Shown here piece by piece: positions 1 to 9,541 of a DNA stretch of 64,000 bases (its first letter is position 1; the number at the start of each line of letters is the position of its first letter). The notes beneath the pieces were generated by a model. That model was not told the origin of the DNA, made no database searches, and was given only the letters and a program-made list of their open reading frames with translations. The translations under genes and the position numbers were made by a program. This DNA is from G963666705 sp963666705 (lineage in GTDB: Bacteria > Pseudomonadota > Alphaproteobacteria > CADEGL01). Location of the stretch: positions 248,001 through 312,000 of the forward strand of contig CAXXKO010000026.1 in NCBI GenBank assembly GCA_963666705.2, read 5' to 3'.

Positions 1-22
1 TTCGCCTTGGCCTGGGACCTGC

Positions 23-929
23 TCACGCCGCCCGCTCCCGCAGCGCCCGGCCGACGCGGTCGAAGACGCCGGGCCAATCGCCGGGCTCGTCCTGGCGGAA
101 GATTCGCATATCCGGATACCATTGCGTGGTATCGCCCGTGAGGCCCCATCGCCAGTCCGGCAAATGCGGCAACAAGAGCCAGGTCTCGACTCCCATGGCC
201 CCGGCTAGGTGAGCCAGCGCCGTATCGGAGGAGACGACGAGGTCGAGCCCACTCAGGACGGCGGCTGTATCGACGAAGGCGTCCGGCCCGTTGTCGAGTT
301 CGCCGCCCAGGTCGCGAAGCGGCGTCCCGGCCGGCCAGTCGGCGATCTGTTCGCGTCCCGGCCCCTTTTGTAGTGCATGGAGCGCCGTACCCGGCACCTC
401 GGCCAAGGCGGCGAACATGGCAAGTGGGATCGAGCGGCGGCGGTCCGCCTCGTAGCTCGGGTTGCCCTGCCAGCCGATGCCAACCCTGAGCCCGTCTTCG
501 GTATCGAGGCAGGCGGCCCAGTCTCGCGCCAGCGCTGGCTCGGGCGATAGGTAGGGCCCCCTGTCGGCCACGTCGCCGAGGCGGCCCGGTACGCTCATCA
601 ACGGGGCCTGGAGATCGTAGTCCGGCATCGGCCCGTCCGACGGCGCCACCTCGTCGATGCCGCTCGAGGACGAGAGGAGGCGGACGAGGCGCGGCTGGCA
701 GCGAAGTATCACCCGCCCGCCGTCGCGTGGGACGGCGCGGGCAAGCGCGCGAACTGGATGGCGTCCCCCAGTCCCTGCTCGGCATGGATGAGGAGCGTCC
801 GGCCGGCGAGCGGCGCGCCGTCCCACTCGGGGCCCGCCAGCCGTTCGACGGGGAAGCCGGGAAGCCGGCGGCGCCATTCGTACTCGCGCCAGCCCTGGGC
901 CCAGTCCCCCGTCATCAACAGGGCGAGGG
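23..929 (-). pseudogene. C-terminal half of a disrupted TPR/glycosyltransferase gene
   Basis: This is the distal part of a TPR-plus-GT9-like (heptosyltransferase-type) gene whose 5' part lies beyond the IS21 element, at 3500-3925. Reading leftward from 929, the frame gives a linker with LLMTGDWAQGWREYEW, typical just before the transferase domain of these proteins, then AEQGLGDAIQFAR. Around 720-745 the frame shifts: the protein continues as GGRVILRCQPRLVRLL and ends with a sugar-nucleotide-site-like SSDTALAHLAGAMGVETW motif and a stop at 23. The gene therefore carries at least two lesions, the IS insertion and a frameshift. Related intact proteins use TPRs for partner binding and the C-terminal domain for sugar transfer; the substrate cannot be read here. 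The alternative, two separate short genes, is unlikely because the pieces join into one recognisable domain. Confidence 0.8.
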
Positions 930-1120
930 TGTCAATGGCGGAGCAAAAAGGGATCACCTCGGCGGTGTAAGAAGGGACCGCTTGGCGGCTGCGGGCTTGT
1001 CCCCGTAGTCCACGGGAGGGCCCCGCGCGCGACGCGGTGTGCCCTCAACAGGCTGACGCGGCGGCGCGCGCGGGAGGGACCTGTGGGCCCACGGGGTCAA
1101 GCGTGGGCTGGGTGGTCGGT

Positions 1121-1885
1121 TCAGTTAGCAGTCGGGGTTTGACGCCTGCGGCTCTGGTTGAGCCTGTAGCTGTCACCGTTCATCTCGAGGATGTTGACGT
1201 GGTGGGTGAGGCGATCGAGGAGCGCGCCGGTGAGGCGCTCGGAGCCGAACACCTCGGTCCATTCGTCGAAGGGCAGATTGGTGGTGACCAGGGTCGAGCC
1301 CCGCTCGTAGCGTTGGCTGAACACCTCGAACAACAGCTCGGCGCCGGTCTTCGACAGCGGCACGAAGCCGAGTTCGTCGACGATCAGAAGCTTGTAGGTG
1401 GCGAGCTTCTTCTGGAACCTCAGCAGCTGCTTGTCATCGCGGGCCTCGATGAGTTCGTGGACCAGCGCGGCGGCGGTGATGAAGCCGACCGAGAGGCCCT
1501 TCTGGCAGGCCGCCAGGCCGAGACCGAGGGCGATGTGGGTCTTGCCGGTCCCACTGTTGCCGAGCGCGATGAGGTTCTCGCGGCGCTCGATGTACTCGCA
1601 GCGGGCCAGCTCCAGGACCAGCGCCTTGTTGAGCGAGGGGATGACCTTGAAGTCGAAGCTGTCGAGGCTCTTGACCACGGGGAAGCGCGCCGCCTTGATG
1701 CGCCGCTCGACCATGCGGCGCTCGCGGTCGATCAGCTCGAGCTCGGCGAGTCTCAACAGGTAGCGGACGTGATCGACGCCTTCCGAGGCGCACTGCCGGG
1801 CGATCTTGTCGTACTCGCGCAGGAAGGTCGGCAGCTTCAGCGTCTCGAGGTGGTGGGCGAGCAGCACTTGCGGTGTGTCGGTCAT
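1121..1885 (-). CDS. istB: IS21 family helper ATPase IstB
   Basis: IstB is the AAA+ ATPase that helps the IS21 transposase choose and engage target DNA. The 254-residue protein begins MTDTPQVLLAHHLETLK, has Walker A GNSGTGKTH at residues 109-117 and a Walker B LLIVDE near 166-171, and ends in the usual Arg-rich tail. The start was chosen at the ATG that overlaps the istA stop (ATGA), the normal translational coupling in this family; the frame is open further upstream but that part reads through istA. Length matches the family (about 250 residues). No lesion was seen, so the element may still be mobile. Confidence 0.93.
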   Translation of the reverse strand: MTDTPQVLLAHHLETLKLPTFLREYDKIARQCASEGVDHVRYLLRLAELELIDRERRMVERRIKAARFPVVKSLDSFDFKVIPSLNKALVLELARCEYIERRENLIALGNSGTGKTHIALGLGLAACQKGLSVGFITAAALVHELIEARDDKQLLRFQKKLATYKLLIVDELGFVPLSKTGAELLFEVFSQRYERGSTLVTTNLPFDEWTEVFGSERLTGALLDRLTHHVNILEMNGDSYRLNQSRRRQTPTAN

Positions 1886-3381
1886 GCGCCGAGCCCCGAC
1901 AGCAGGCTCATGTACGACTTGGCGGACGTCATCGCGACCCGGGCGCGCGGCAGATACGGATAGACGTCGAGGTTGAGCCTGGGCGGCCGCCGCTCGATGC
2001 GGCACAGTACCAGGTGCTTCACCGCATCAAAGCCGATTGCGCCGAGCCGCAGGGCGTCGCCGACCGCACCCTCGACCTCCTCGAGCCGGAAGGTCTCCAG
2101 TAGACGGAGCACCTGGACGTACTCGCGCTTGCCTGCCTTGCCCATACGAGCTTCGAGGAGCCGCCGCAGAGTGATGAAGGCCTCGGGCAGGTCCCAGCCC
2201 GCCAATGGCGCGGCCTGGTCGAGGGCGCCGATCTTCTGCTCGATCAAGGGCAGGTAATGCAGCGGGTCGAAGATCAGGTCCTCGCTGTCGTAGGACCGGC
2301 GGTGCCGGGCGATCACCTCGGCCCCGCAGCTGATCACCACCTCATCGACGTAGCCCCGGATGAGCACCTCACGGTGGCCGTAGGCCACGGGCACGGAATA
2401 GTCGTTGCTGCGGTAACGCACCAGCGACAGCGAACTCGCCCGTCCAGGGCGCTTATCGCAGGCATCATAGGGAGCAGGCGGCAATGGCAAGAGAACTTGA
2501 CGATCCCGCTCGAGACGCTCGCCGATGGTCTCCTTGTGGCCCCGCAGCCGCGCCGCCTGGCGCCGGCGGCACTGTTCGGCGAGAGCATCGTTGAGGGCCG
2601 CGAAGCTCTCGGCACGCGGGACGGGGACCAGGAAGTTCCGCCGGATGAAGCCGACCAGTCCCTCGACCTTGCCCTTGTCGTTGCCCTTGCCCGGCCGGCC
2701 GAACCTGTCCTCGAACAGATAGTGGGACTGAAGCTCCGTGAAGACGCGCGTTCGCTGCCGCTTCCCATCGCCCAGGATCCGGGCAACCGCCAGCTTGGTG
2801 TTGTCGTACAGGATGGATCGGGGGACGCCGCCGAAGAAGGCAAACGCCGCGTTGTGGCCATCGCAGAATGCTTCGGTCGTCTCCGCCGGATAGGCCGCAA
2901 CAAAGCAACCATCACTGTGGGGAAGGTCGAAGGCAAGGAAGTGGATCTTCCGTAACGCGCCGCCGATCACCGCCATCGCTTCGCCGAAGTCCGCCTGGGC
3001 GTGACCGGGGGAATGGGAGAGTGGCACGAACACCTCACGCGACCGAAGCCCCTGCTCACGAACGTAGTCCTTCACGATGGTGTAGCCGCCCGTGAAACCG
3101 TACTCGTCCCGGAGGCGGTCGAAGATGCGCTTCGCAGTGTGCCGTTGCTTGCGGTGGCTGGTCCGATCGTCTTCCAAGATCCGATCGATGATTCCCGTGA
3201 ACGGACCCAGCTTTGGCCGCCTCGGCGGCGCGCTTCGGCGATACCCTGGCGGCACCGAGAACGACAGCATCTTACGGACCGTCTTGCGGTCTACACCAAA
3301 CACCCGCGAGGCCTCGCGGGTGCTCATCCCCTCGACATGACACGCCCGCCGAACCCGTGCGTACAACTCCACCCGATACAT
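1882..3381 (-). CDS. istA: IS21 family transposase IstA
   Basis: IstA is the DDE transposase of the element. From the chosen start (MYRVELYARVRRACHVEG) it has 499 residues: an N-terminal helix-turn-helix (about 19-40, MSTREASRVFGVDRKTVRK), then an RNase-H-like core with acidic residues D131 (AQADFGEA), D193 (LYDNTK) and E240 (DKGKVEG), and a C-terminal beta-barrel/Arg-rich region. An upstream start at 3435 would add 18 unlikely residues. It overlaps istB by 4 bp. The complete acidic triad and full length suggest an active enzyme. Confidence 0.93.
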   Translation of the reverse strand: MYRVELYARVRRACHVEGMSTREASRVFGVDRKTVRKMLSFSVPPGYRRSAPPRRPKLGPFTGIIDRILEDDRTSHRKQRHTAKRIFDRLRDEYGFTGGYTIVKDYVREQGLRSREVFVPLSHSPGHAQADFGEAMAVIGGALRKIHFLAFDLPHSDGCFVAAYPAETTEAFCDGHNAAFAFFGGVPRSILYDNTKLAVARILGDGKRQRTRVFTELQSHYLFEDRFGRPGKGNDKGKVEGLVGFIRRNFLVPVPRAESFAALNDALAEQCRRRQAARLRGHKETIGERLERDRQVLLPLPPAPYDACDKRPGRASSLSLVRYRSNDYSVPVAYGHREVLIRGYVDEVVISCGAEVIARHRRSYDSEDLIFDPLHYLPLIEQKIGALDQAAPLAGWDLPEAFITLRRLLEARMGKAGKREYVQVLRLLETFRLEEVEGAVGDALRLGAIGFDAVKHLVLCRIERRPPRLNLDVYPYLPRARVAMTSAKSYMSLLSGLGA

Positions 3382-3499
3382 CCCCCCCGCCTTCCAGTCA
3401 GAGCAACCCTGACAGAAGGCTATACGCGGTCCCATTTTGGTCCGCCGCAGCCGGATCGACCGGCCGCTTCAGTGGGGGATTATTGCTCTGCCGTTCTCA

Positions 3500-3925
3500 C
3501 GCCGCCACGGCCTCGTCATAGCGGCCAAGGGCCTTGAGCGCGTTGCCGCGGCAGGCATGGGGGTCGGGCGAGTCGGGCTCGAGCCGGCTCGCGGCCTCGA
3601 AGTGCGCGAGCCCCTCCTCCGGGCGGCCGATCTCGCGCAAGGCGACGCCGAGGCGGAGGCGGGTGGTGGCACCCGTCGGGGCGGTGGTGACCTTGGCGAA
3701 GAGCTGGGCCGCGCGCTCGGGCTTGCCGGCCGCGGCCGCCATCCGGCCCATGAGCAGGAGGGCCTCGGCGTGGCGCGGCTCGCGACGCAGGATCTGGCGA
3801 CAGATAGAGGTCGCCTTGACGGCGTTGCCGGCCTCGTGATGATGGGCGGCCTGGGCGAGCCTGTCGTCGGCGGGCTCCTTGGCGAGCGGTGCGGCGGGCT
3901 GGCGGAGCTGGGAGAGGGCGGACAC
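3500..3925 (-). pseudogene. N-terminal TPR half of the gene split by IS21
   Basis: This is the 5' part of the TPR/glycosyltransferase gene continued at 23-929. It starts with a GTG (MSALSQLRQPAAPL) and encodes about 142 residues of TPR helices (for example EPRHAEALLLMGRMAAAAGK and NALKALGRYDEAVAA). Reading ends exactly at the IS21 terminus, where the first IS bases create a TGA after ...DEAVAA. Normal relatives would continue with the second helix of this TPR and a short link to ALLLxGDWAEGW; about 18-20 residues of that join are absent on both sides of the IS. An N-terminal TPR fragment could still be made, but a function for it is doubtful. Confidence 0.78.
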
Positions 3926-4052
3926 GGTGCGACTGAACCCATGACGATGGCCGGGGCGCGGCTAGGGCCGAGGCCCGCCGCCCCAGGAGCTTGACGTGGA
4001 GTGGTTTATTTTCTGTTACGGCCGGCCGTGCGGGCGTTCATTGCCAGGACCG

Positions 4053-6734
4053 CTAGCGCCAGATGCCGCGGCCGTTGGCGCGGGCGCTGGCCTCGGCGGC
4101 CAATAGGTGGGCCGGCGCGTCCGCCGTGGCCCGTGCGCCGCCGTTGAAGACGATCACCTCCGCCACGTCGAACCCGTCCACCTCGCAGCGATAGCCGCCC
4201 GCACCCACGTGCGTACAGAACACGGCCCGGCCGCCGAGATAGGATTTGAGACCGTCGGCCCCCGGCCCCACCGCGCCCAACACGCCGAGGAGAGGGATGA
4301 CCTGCCCACACGATCATGAGTGTGCCTGTGTCGAGCACCGCGGGGATGCCCTCGACGACCGGCGGCGAGGCGGGCGCCGGCGTTGGCGAGGGTGCCGGGG
4401 TCGGCGCCGGGGTCGGCCGGGATAGGGCGGCCGCGCGCACCGCGTCGAGGCCTTGGAGGGCCGCCATGTTTGCGGCATTGATTCTGAGTGCCTCGAGGTA
4501 GGCGGCCTCCGCTTCCGGCCACGCGCGCGCGGCCCGCTCCGCATCGCCGAGGCGGACGTAGAGGCCGTCATCGGCGCCCGCGACCAGAAGCGCCTTGCGG
4601 TAGTTCCGCGCCGCCTTCGCCGGATCCCCGCGCGCGAGCGCCGCGTCGCCCCAGCCCACATACGCCGCGACGATACGGTCGATGCCGACCAGAGCCACCG
4701 CGTTTACGGGATCGAGGCCGAGGACCTCGCGGTAGCGGTCGAGCGCCGCCGCGCCCAGGGGCGTGGTCAGCTTCTGGGCCCGGAACAGCGCCTCGGCCTC
4801 GGCCAACAGCGCGGCGATGCGGCCCGCGAGGCCGCCCGATGCGGGCGCGTCGTCTTCGGATGCGCCCGCCGGCTGGCCTTCGGCCGGCGGCGCGGGCGGC
4901 CCGCCCGCGGGCTGGCGCGCGCCGGCGGGCAGCGGCGTGCCGGGTGCCACGATCTCTTGCGCGACGCCCACCTTCGAGCCTTCCTTGTCGAGGATGATCC
5001 GCGTCTCCATGTCCGGCTCGACCCAGACATCCGCGATCGCGACCGGCGGCTCGGTGTCGAGAATGACCGTATAACCGCCCTCGGGAATCTCGAGGGGCGG
5101 ATCGCCGACGCTGGCCCCGGCCACGACCGTGCGCCGCGAATCGGTGACCTCGAAGCCGGCCCTGATCGCGCTCTCGAGCGCCGATTGCAGCTCGTCCGCG
5201 TTGTCGGCGTCGAAATACTGGCCGCCGCCGAGATGCGCGACCTGGGTCAGGAAGTCGCGCGTGGCACTTTCGTCGATGTCGAACCCCACCACGTTGACCT
5301 TGATATCGAAGCCCTCGGCTAGCAGCGCCCGCACCACGTCCGGCGGGTAGTTGGGCGAGGTGGGGTCGGGGTCGCACGTCTCGATGCCGTCGGTCAGCAG
5401 GATCACGACTTTGTGGCCCGGCGTGTCACCGAAATCCTCGCGCAGCTGCTGGAGCGAGAGGCCGATGGGCGTCTGCCCCTGAGGCTTGATGGCATCCACG
5501 GCCGCCGTCAGCCGGTCGCGGTCGAGGGGCCCGAAGGGCACCACGAGCTCGGTGTCCCGGCAGCTCTCGTCCTTGGGCTCGCGCGGGCTGCGGTGGCCAT
5601 AGACGCGCAACCCCACCTGGGTCTGTGCCGGCAGGCCGGCGATCATGGCCCGCATCACGTCCTTGGCGACCGTCATCTTCCGCACCTGGTCCTGGGTGCG
5701 CCCGCGCATGGAGCCCGAAGCGTCGAGGATCAGGGCGATCCGCGAGGGTGCCGCGACCCCGGCCACGCTCTCGCCCACTTCGAGGACGCGCACGGTGCCC
5801 GCGCCCCTCGGGACCGTGGCCGTCAGGCGGTAGCGGCTGACCGCGCGCAGCTCCTCGCCGATGAAGCGGGTGACGTCCTCGATATCCTCGGAGGAGGGGG
5901 CGAGGAAGTAGCGCCCGCCGGTGGCGTCCGACCAGGAGCGCAGCAGCTCGTCGCCGTTGAAGCCGCCGAGCCGGCTGACGAGGCCGCCGCCGTAGCCGAG
6001 GCCATAGATGCGGACACCCGAGGGGAGCACCAGGTCCCACACCTCGCGGAGCGCGCTATGATGGTTGCCGCTGTCCTCGCCGTCGGTGATGAGGAACAGC
6101 ACTTTCATGCCTTGCCGCTCGATGAGGGCGCTGGCCTCCTCGAACACGGCGCTGTAGAGCCGGTGCCGTTGCAGCCGCCGTAAACCCCGTAGGCGGCCTC
6201 CTCCAGCTCCTCGCGCGAATTACTGAACTCGGCGACTGGGACCAGGTGGCTGCAGAACCCCAGGATCGAGACCCGCTCGTAGGGCGTGGTCTGGGAGACG
6301 AAGGCGTGGAGGCCACGGGTGATCTCCCCGCGCACCCCGTCGGTCGAGCCGCTCAAATCCGCAAGCGCCACGATGGAGGTGAGCGGCCGGTAAACCCGCA
6401 GGTAATAGACCCCTTGCGGGACGTGCCAGGTGAATGCCGCCCGGGCGTCGCGCCCTTCGTAGAGGGGTGTTTCGTCGATTCGGGTTCCCGCTTCGTCGTA
6501 AAGATCGAGTCCCACGCGCAAGATCGGCGCTTCCTCGATTCTCACGTTGAGGCTCGGCAGCGCGGCCCCCGTGGTGTCGATCCGGTACCAGTCGGTATCG
6601 TCGGGCGGATCGACCCGCCCGACCATGGACCGGCCGAGCACGACCGGGGTCGCCGCCTCCAACGACCCGTTGGGCTCGGCTTCCGCGTCGTCGCCCGCGA
6701 GCGCCTCCTCGCGCGCCACGCGTTCCGGCAGCAC
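4053..6734 (-). pseudogene. Broken VWA/TPR/nuclease-like exported protein (3' part)
   Basis: Read from 6734 the frame gives a PPC-type domain (DDTDWYRIDTTG, YYLRVYRP), then a first von Willebrand A domain with MIDAS ALADLSGST. Near 6150 the frame shifts and resumes as FEEASALIERQGMKVLFLIT. A second VWA domain follows (ALILDASGSMRG, VVILLTDGIETCD), then a proline-rich linker, TPR-like helices (about 4400-4720) and a thermonuclease-like tail. Around 4280-4315 the frame is lost again; in the other frame the tail continues GADGLKSYLGGRAVFC to ANGRGIWR and a TAG at 4053. The piece has no signal peptide of its own and lies in the same frame as the gene immediately upstream, separated from it by a single TAG. 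It is best read as the 3' part of one giant exported protein, now dead. Similar VWA-TPR proteins act outside the cytoplasm, but their roles are unknown. Confidence 0.8.
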
Positions 6735-6737
6735 CGC

Positions 6738-9512
6738 CTAGTCGGGATAGCGGTTGAGGATGGACCGCGTGCCGGGGTGCAGGACTTCCGGAATGGCGAC
6801 GCTGGCCAGTCGGAAGTAACGTCCGCCGCCGTTCTCGAGCAGCCGCAGCCGCACATAGCGGGCCTCGGTCTCGGGAAAGGACAGGGTCTGTTCCTCCGTC
6901 CCGGGCGCGAGCGTGTAGTCGCCGACGGCGCGGAACCCGGTCGTCGGGCTCTCCGTCGAAACGGAAATCTTGACCCGGCGCACGCGGTCCGCCTCATCGG
7001 TTTTGGGGTGCTGGCTCACGATCACGCGGTCGATGCGGGCCACCTCGTGCCGGTAAAAGGCGAAGACGAGGTCGAACGGCGGCTCGCCCTCCGTCGACCA
7101 GTAGTCGTTCTCCAGCGGGGCGCCGACGATCAGGGCCTCGGTATTGTAGCCGGTCGGGAAGACGACATGGCCGCCGAGCCGCCGGTCGGCCAGGTTGAGC
7201 GCCTGGTTCGCCAGGATCGATTCGGTGCCGGGCGCGACCGCCTCCAGCACCTCGACCTCGCCCAGGGAAATCCGCCCGTGGCTGTGGTTGTCGAGGATCC
7301 GCACCATGACGTATCGCGCGCGCACTGGTGGGAACTGGAACACCTGGTAGGCCCAGCGCAAGTCGAGGAGGAAGACCCCGACCGGGCGGAACCCCTCTTT
7401 GGGGCCTGTCTCGGAGACCAGCACCTCGAACCGTTTGACGCCCGAGTATCGCCCGCGGAAGGTGTTGTAGCCGGCGTAAGGATTCAGCGCCACGCCACCA
7501 ACCAGCGCGTCGCGGCCGTCCGGGAACGAGATGACGACCTCCTTCGGGTACTCGCCCTCGCGCGAATACCAGCCCCAGTCATCGATGCCGCCGTCGATCA
7601 GCCGCTCGGGATCGAATCCCTCCTCGGTATCGTAGGCCCACTCGATCTTGCCGCCAGTGGCCACATGGGCGATGTTGAGGCCGCCCTCGCCGTGATTGTG
7701 GGGCAGAATCGAGCGCGCCCGGTCGCCCACTGCCTCGAACACGGCGATCTCGGCGAGACCGATGTTCGCCCCTTCCTTGCGGTTGCCATGGAAGGTGATA
7801 CGCACGCGGTCGGCGTCGAACGCGACCCGTTGCCAATCCGCATACTGGAACAGGCCGTAACGGCCGATGTCGATCCATGCGCCCGTGGGCGTGCGCACCT
7901 CGATCCCGGCGACTTCGGGCAACCTTAGTGCGTAGCTCTCGCTCAGGCCGCGGAACGCGACGCCGTCGATTGCGGTCGCCCGGTCGTCGTGGAACCCGAT
8001 CGTGACCTGGTGGCCGCCCAAGGGTGAATCCGCGATCCAGCCCGGCGCGTCGTAATTTCCGTCGATCAGGTTCGCCTGTCCCAACTCGAGGGCCGCGCCC
8101 GGGATCGCGTCGACGATGTGTCCGCCGTAGGCGTCGAAGGCCAGGTTGTCGCGGCTCGAAAAACTGCCGTCGTGAACCGACCGGGCCGTGCCGTCGAGCG
8201 GCACCGGATCGCGGGTGAAAGCCTCGAGCTCGACGAGGGTCATGTGGCTGGCACCGGTGTGCTCGAGGACGACGACCCGGACATGCTTCATCTCGCGCGG
8301 CGCGATCGGCAGGTCCTGTACGCCGCGATGGCGCCCCTCGGTGCGGTCGGCGACGACGAACCAATACTCGCCGTCGAGCGACGCCTCGATCAGGTAGCGG
8401 TAGTAGCGCGCGTCGGGCTGAAAGAGGTGCAGGACGAGGCGCTCGATACGGTAGACGCGATCGAACGTGGTCGTCATCGGCGCCTCGCGCTCCAGGGGGC
8501 CGTAGGCGAAATACCGGCTCGTCGTCAGATCCCCGTCGATGAGCGCCCAGGCGCTGTCGCTGTAGCCGCCCGAGGCGGCCGCGCCGAGGGCCGACGGAGC
8601 GACGTTGACGGGCGCCGCTGGGATGATGTCGGGCATCACTGCGATCGGGGCGGGAGGCGTCTCGACGACGCGGAAGGACACGGAGGCCAGCTCTCGCCCG
8701 CCATCGTCTCCCTCGTTGAGACGGAGGTCGTAGTCGCCCGGCGTGGCCGGCGCGGTCAACCGGAGGGTCCCCTCCGTGATTCCGCTAACGTAGGCGTAGC
8801 CCACGTCGTGCTGGTCGTTCGTCGCCTCGTCCCCATGGGGTACGTCGGACGGCACGATGCCCACCCAGGCGTCGTTGGGCAGACCCGGCGGTGCCCGGAG
8901 GGTGACGACGATCTCCCACCAGGGCTCGTACTCGGTGCGCGTGAGCGCGAGGCTGGCACCCTCCACGGCCGAGATGCTCGCGGGCAAGCTCGGCACGGCG
9001 GCCGACTCGGCTTCGGGCTCCGGGGTCTCGGGCGGCTCCAGCGCCAGGACGAGCACGCCGCCCGGCGCCTCTTGCACGAGCTGGAGCGGCCCGCGCGCGG
9101 CGGGGACGAGGAAGGCGAGCACGCCGCGGACGGCCGCGCCGGGGGCCAGCTCGGCCGCCGTCCACAGCGCGTCGCCGGCCGTCTCGGCGGGCACCGCGGG
9201 GAGGTAGGGAATGGCCTCGTCCTCCAGGATCCGCGTTACGTCGGCGGCGATGAAGTCCTGGATCGGCGCTGCGCCTGTGTTGCGGATACGGAGCTCGACC
9301 AGGAGATAGACCCAACCAGACGGTGCCGGGCTGCCCGTGAGGCTGTCCGCGGCCACGGCGCTCGCGACCGTGACCTCGCGATCGGACCGTGTGACCTGCG
9401 CGAGCGGCGGAGCTTGCGCCGCGGCCGGAAAGCCCGCCATGACGAGGCCGGACAGGAACAGGATGGGCAGCCACACGGCGCGCAACCCGCCTTCGGGCAT
9501 TTCCCTCGCCAT
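6738..9512 (-). CDS. Exported protein with discoidin (F5/8C)-like domains, probably truncated
   Basis: The chosen start gives MAREMPEGGLRAVWL followed by a hydrophobic stretch ending AAAQA, a clear signal peptide. After a beta-rich N-terminal part come several carbohydrate-binding-like F5/8C modules: around NVAPSALGAAASGGYSDSAW, around EWAYDTEEGFDPERLIDGG, and around GGHVVFPTGYNTEALI, each with paired aromatic/Arg strands such as YVRLRLLENGGG. The frame ends at a TAG (6738-6740). The same frame stays open directly after it (Ala-Val-Leu-Pro-Glu-Arg) into the PPC/VWA segment, which lacks a signal peptide. I infer that the TAG is a nonsense mutation, perhaps CAG to TAG, in a once continuous protein of about 1800 residues. 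As it stands this part could be secreted as a 924-residue protein. It follows the exported transglutaminase-fold gene by 29 bp and was probably in its operon. Confidence 0.68.
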   Translation of the reverse strand: MAREMPEGGLRAVWLPILFLSGLVMAGFPAAAQAPPLAQVTRSDREVTVASAVAADSLTGSPAPSGWVYLLVELRIRNTGAAPIQDFIAADVTRILEDEAIPYLPAVPAETAGDALWTAAELAPGAAVRGVLAFLVPAARGPLQLVQEAPGGVLVLALEPPETPEPEAESAAVPSLPASISAVEGASLALTRTEYEPWWEIVVTLRAPPGLPNDAWVGIVPSDVPHGDEATNDQHDVGYAYVSGITEGTLRLTAPATPGDYDLRLNEGDDGGRELASVSFRVVETPPAPIAVMPDIIPAAPVNVAPSALGAAASGGYSDSAWALIDGDLTTSRYFAYGPLEREAPMTTTFDRVYRIERLVLHLFQPDARYYRYLIEASLDGEYWFVVADRTEGRHRGVQDLPIAPREMKHVRVVVLEHTGASHMTLVELEAFTRDPVPLDGTARSVHDGSFSSRDNLAFDAYGGHIVDAIPGAALELGQANLIDGNYDAPGWIADSPLGGHQVTIGFHDDRATAIDGVAFRGLSESYALRLPEVAGIEVRTPTGAWIDIGRYGLFQYADWQRVAFDADRVRITFHGNRKEGANIGLAEIAVFEAVGDRARSILPHNHGEGGLNIAHVATGGKIEWAYDTEEGFDPERLIDGGIDDWGWYSREGEYPKEVVISFPDGRDALVGGVALNPYAGYNTFRGRYSGVKRFEVLVSETGPKEGFRPVGVFLLDLRWAYQVFQFPPVRARYVMVRILDNHSHGRISLGEVEVLEAVAPGTESILANQALNLADRRLGGHVVFPTGYNTEALIVGAPLENDYWSTEGEPPFDLVFAFYRHEVARIDRVIVSQHPKTDEADRVRRVKISVSTESPTTGFRAVGDYTLAPGTEEQTLSFPETEARYVRLRLLENGGGRYFRLASVAIPEVLHPGTRSILNRYPD

Positions 9513-9541
9513 CGGCCTCGCCCAATGCAAGAGCGGGTGCC

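Larger units (their letters stand above)
930..3499 (-). mobile_element. IS21-family insertion sequence (2570 bp)
   Basis: The element carries istA and istB on the minus strand with the stop/start overlap typical of the family. Its ends were set by matching inverted termini: reading inward from 3499 TGAGAACGGCAGAGCAATAA, and from 930 TGTCAATGGCGGAGCAAAAA. A second, more internal repeated motif of the form GGCGG(n3)AAnAnGGGACCGC is found at both ends (about 3422-3446 and 960-982), fitting the multiple terminal repeats of IS21 elements. It sits inside a TPR/glycosyltransferase gene. No 4-8 bp direct repeat is visible immediately outside the ends, and roughly 20 codons of the host gene seem to be missing, so a deletion or recombination probably followed or accompanied insertion. 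Both genes look intact. Confidence 0.88.
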
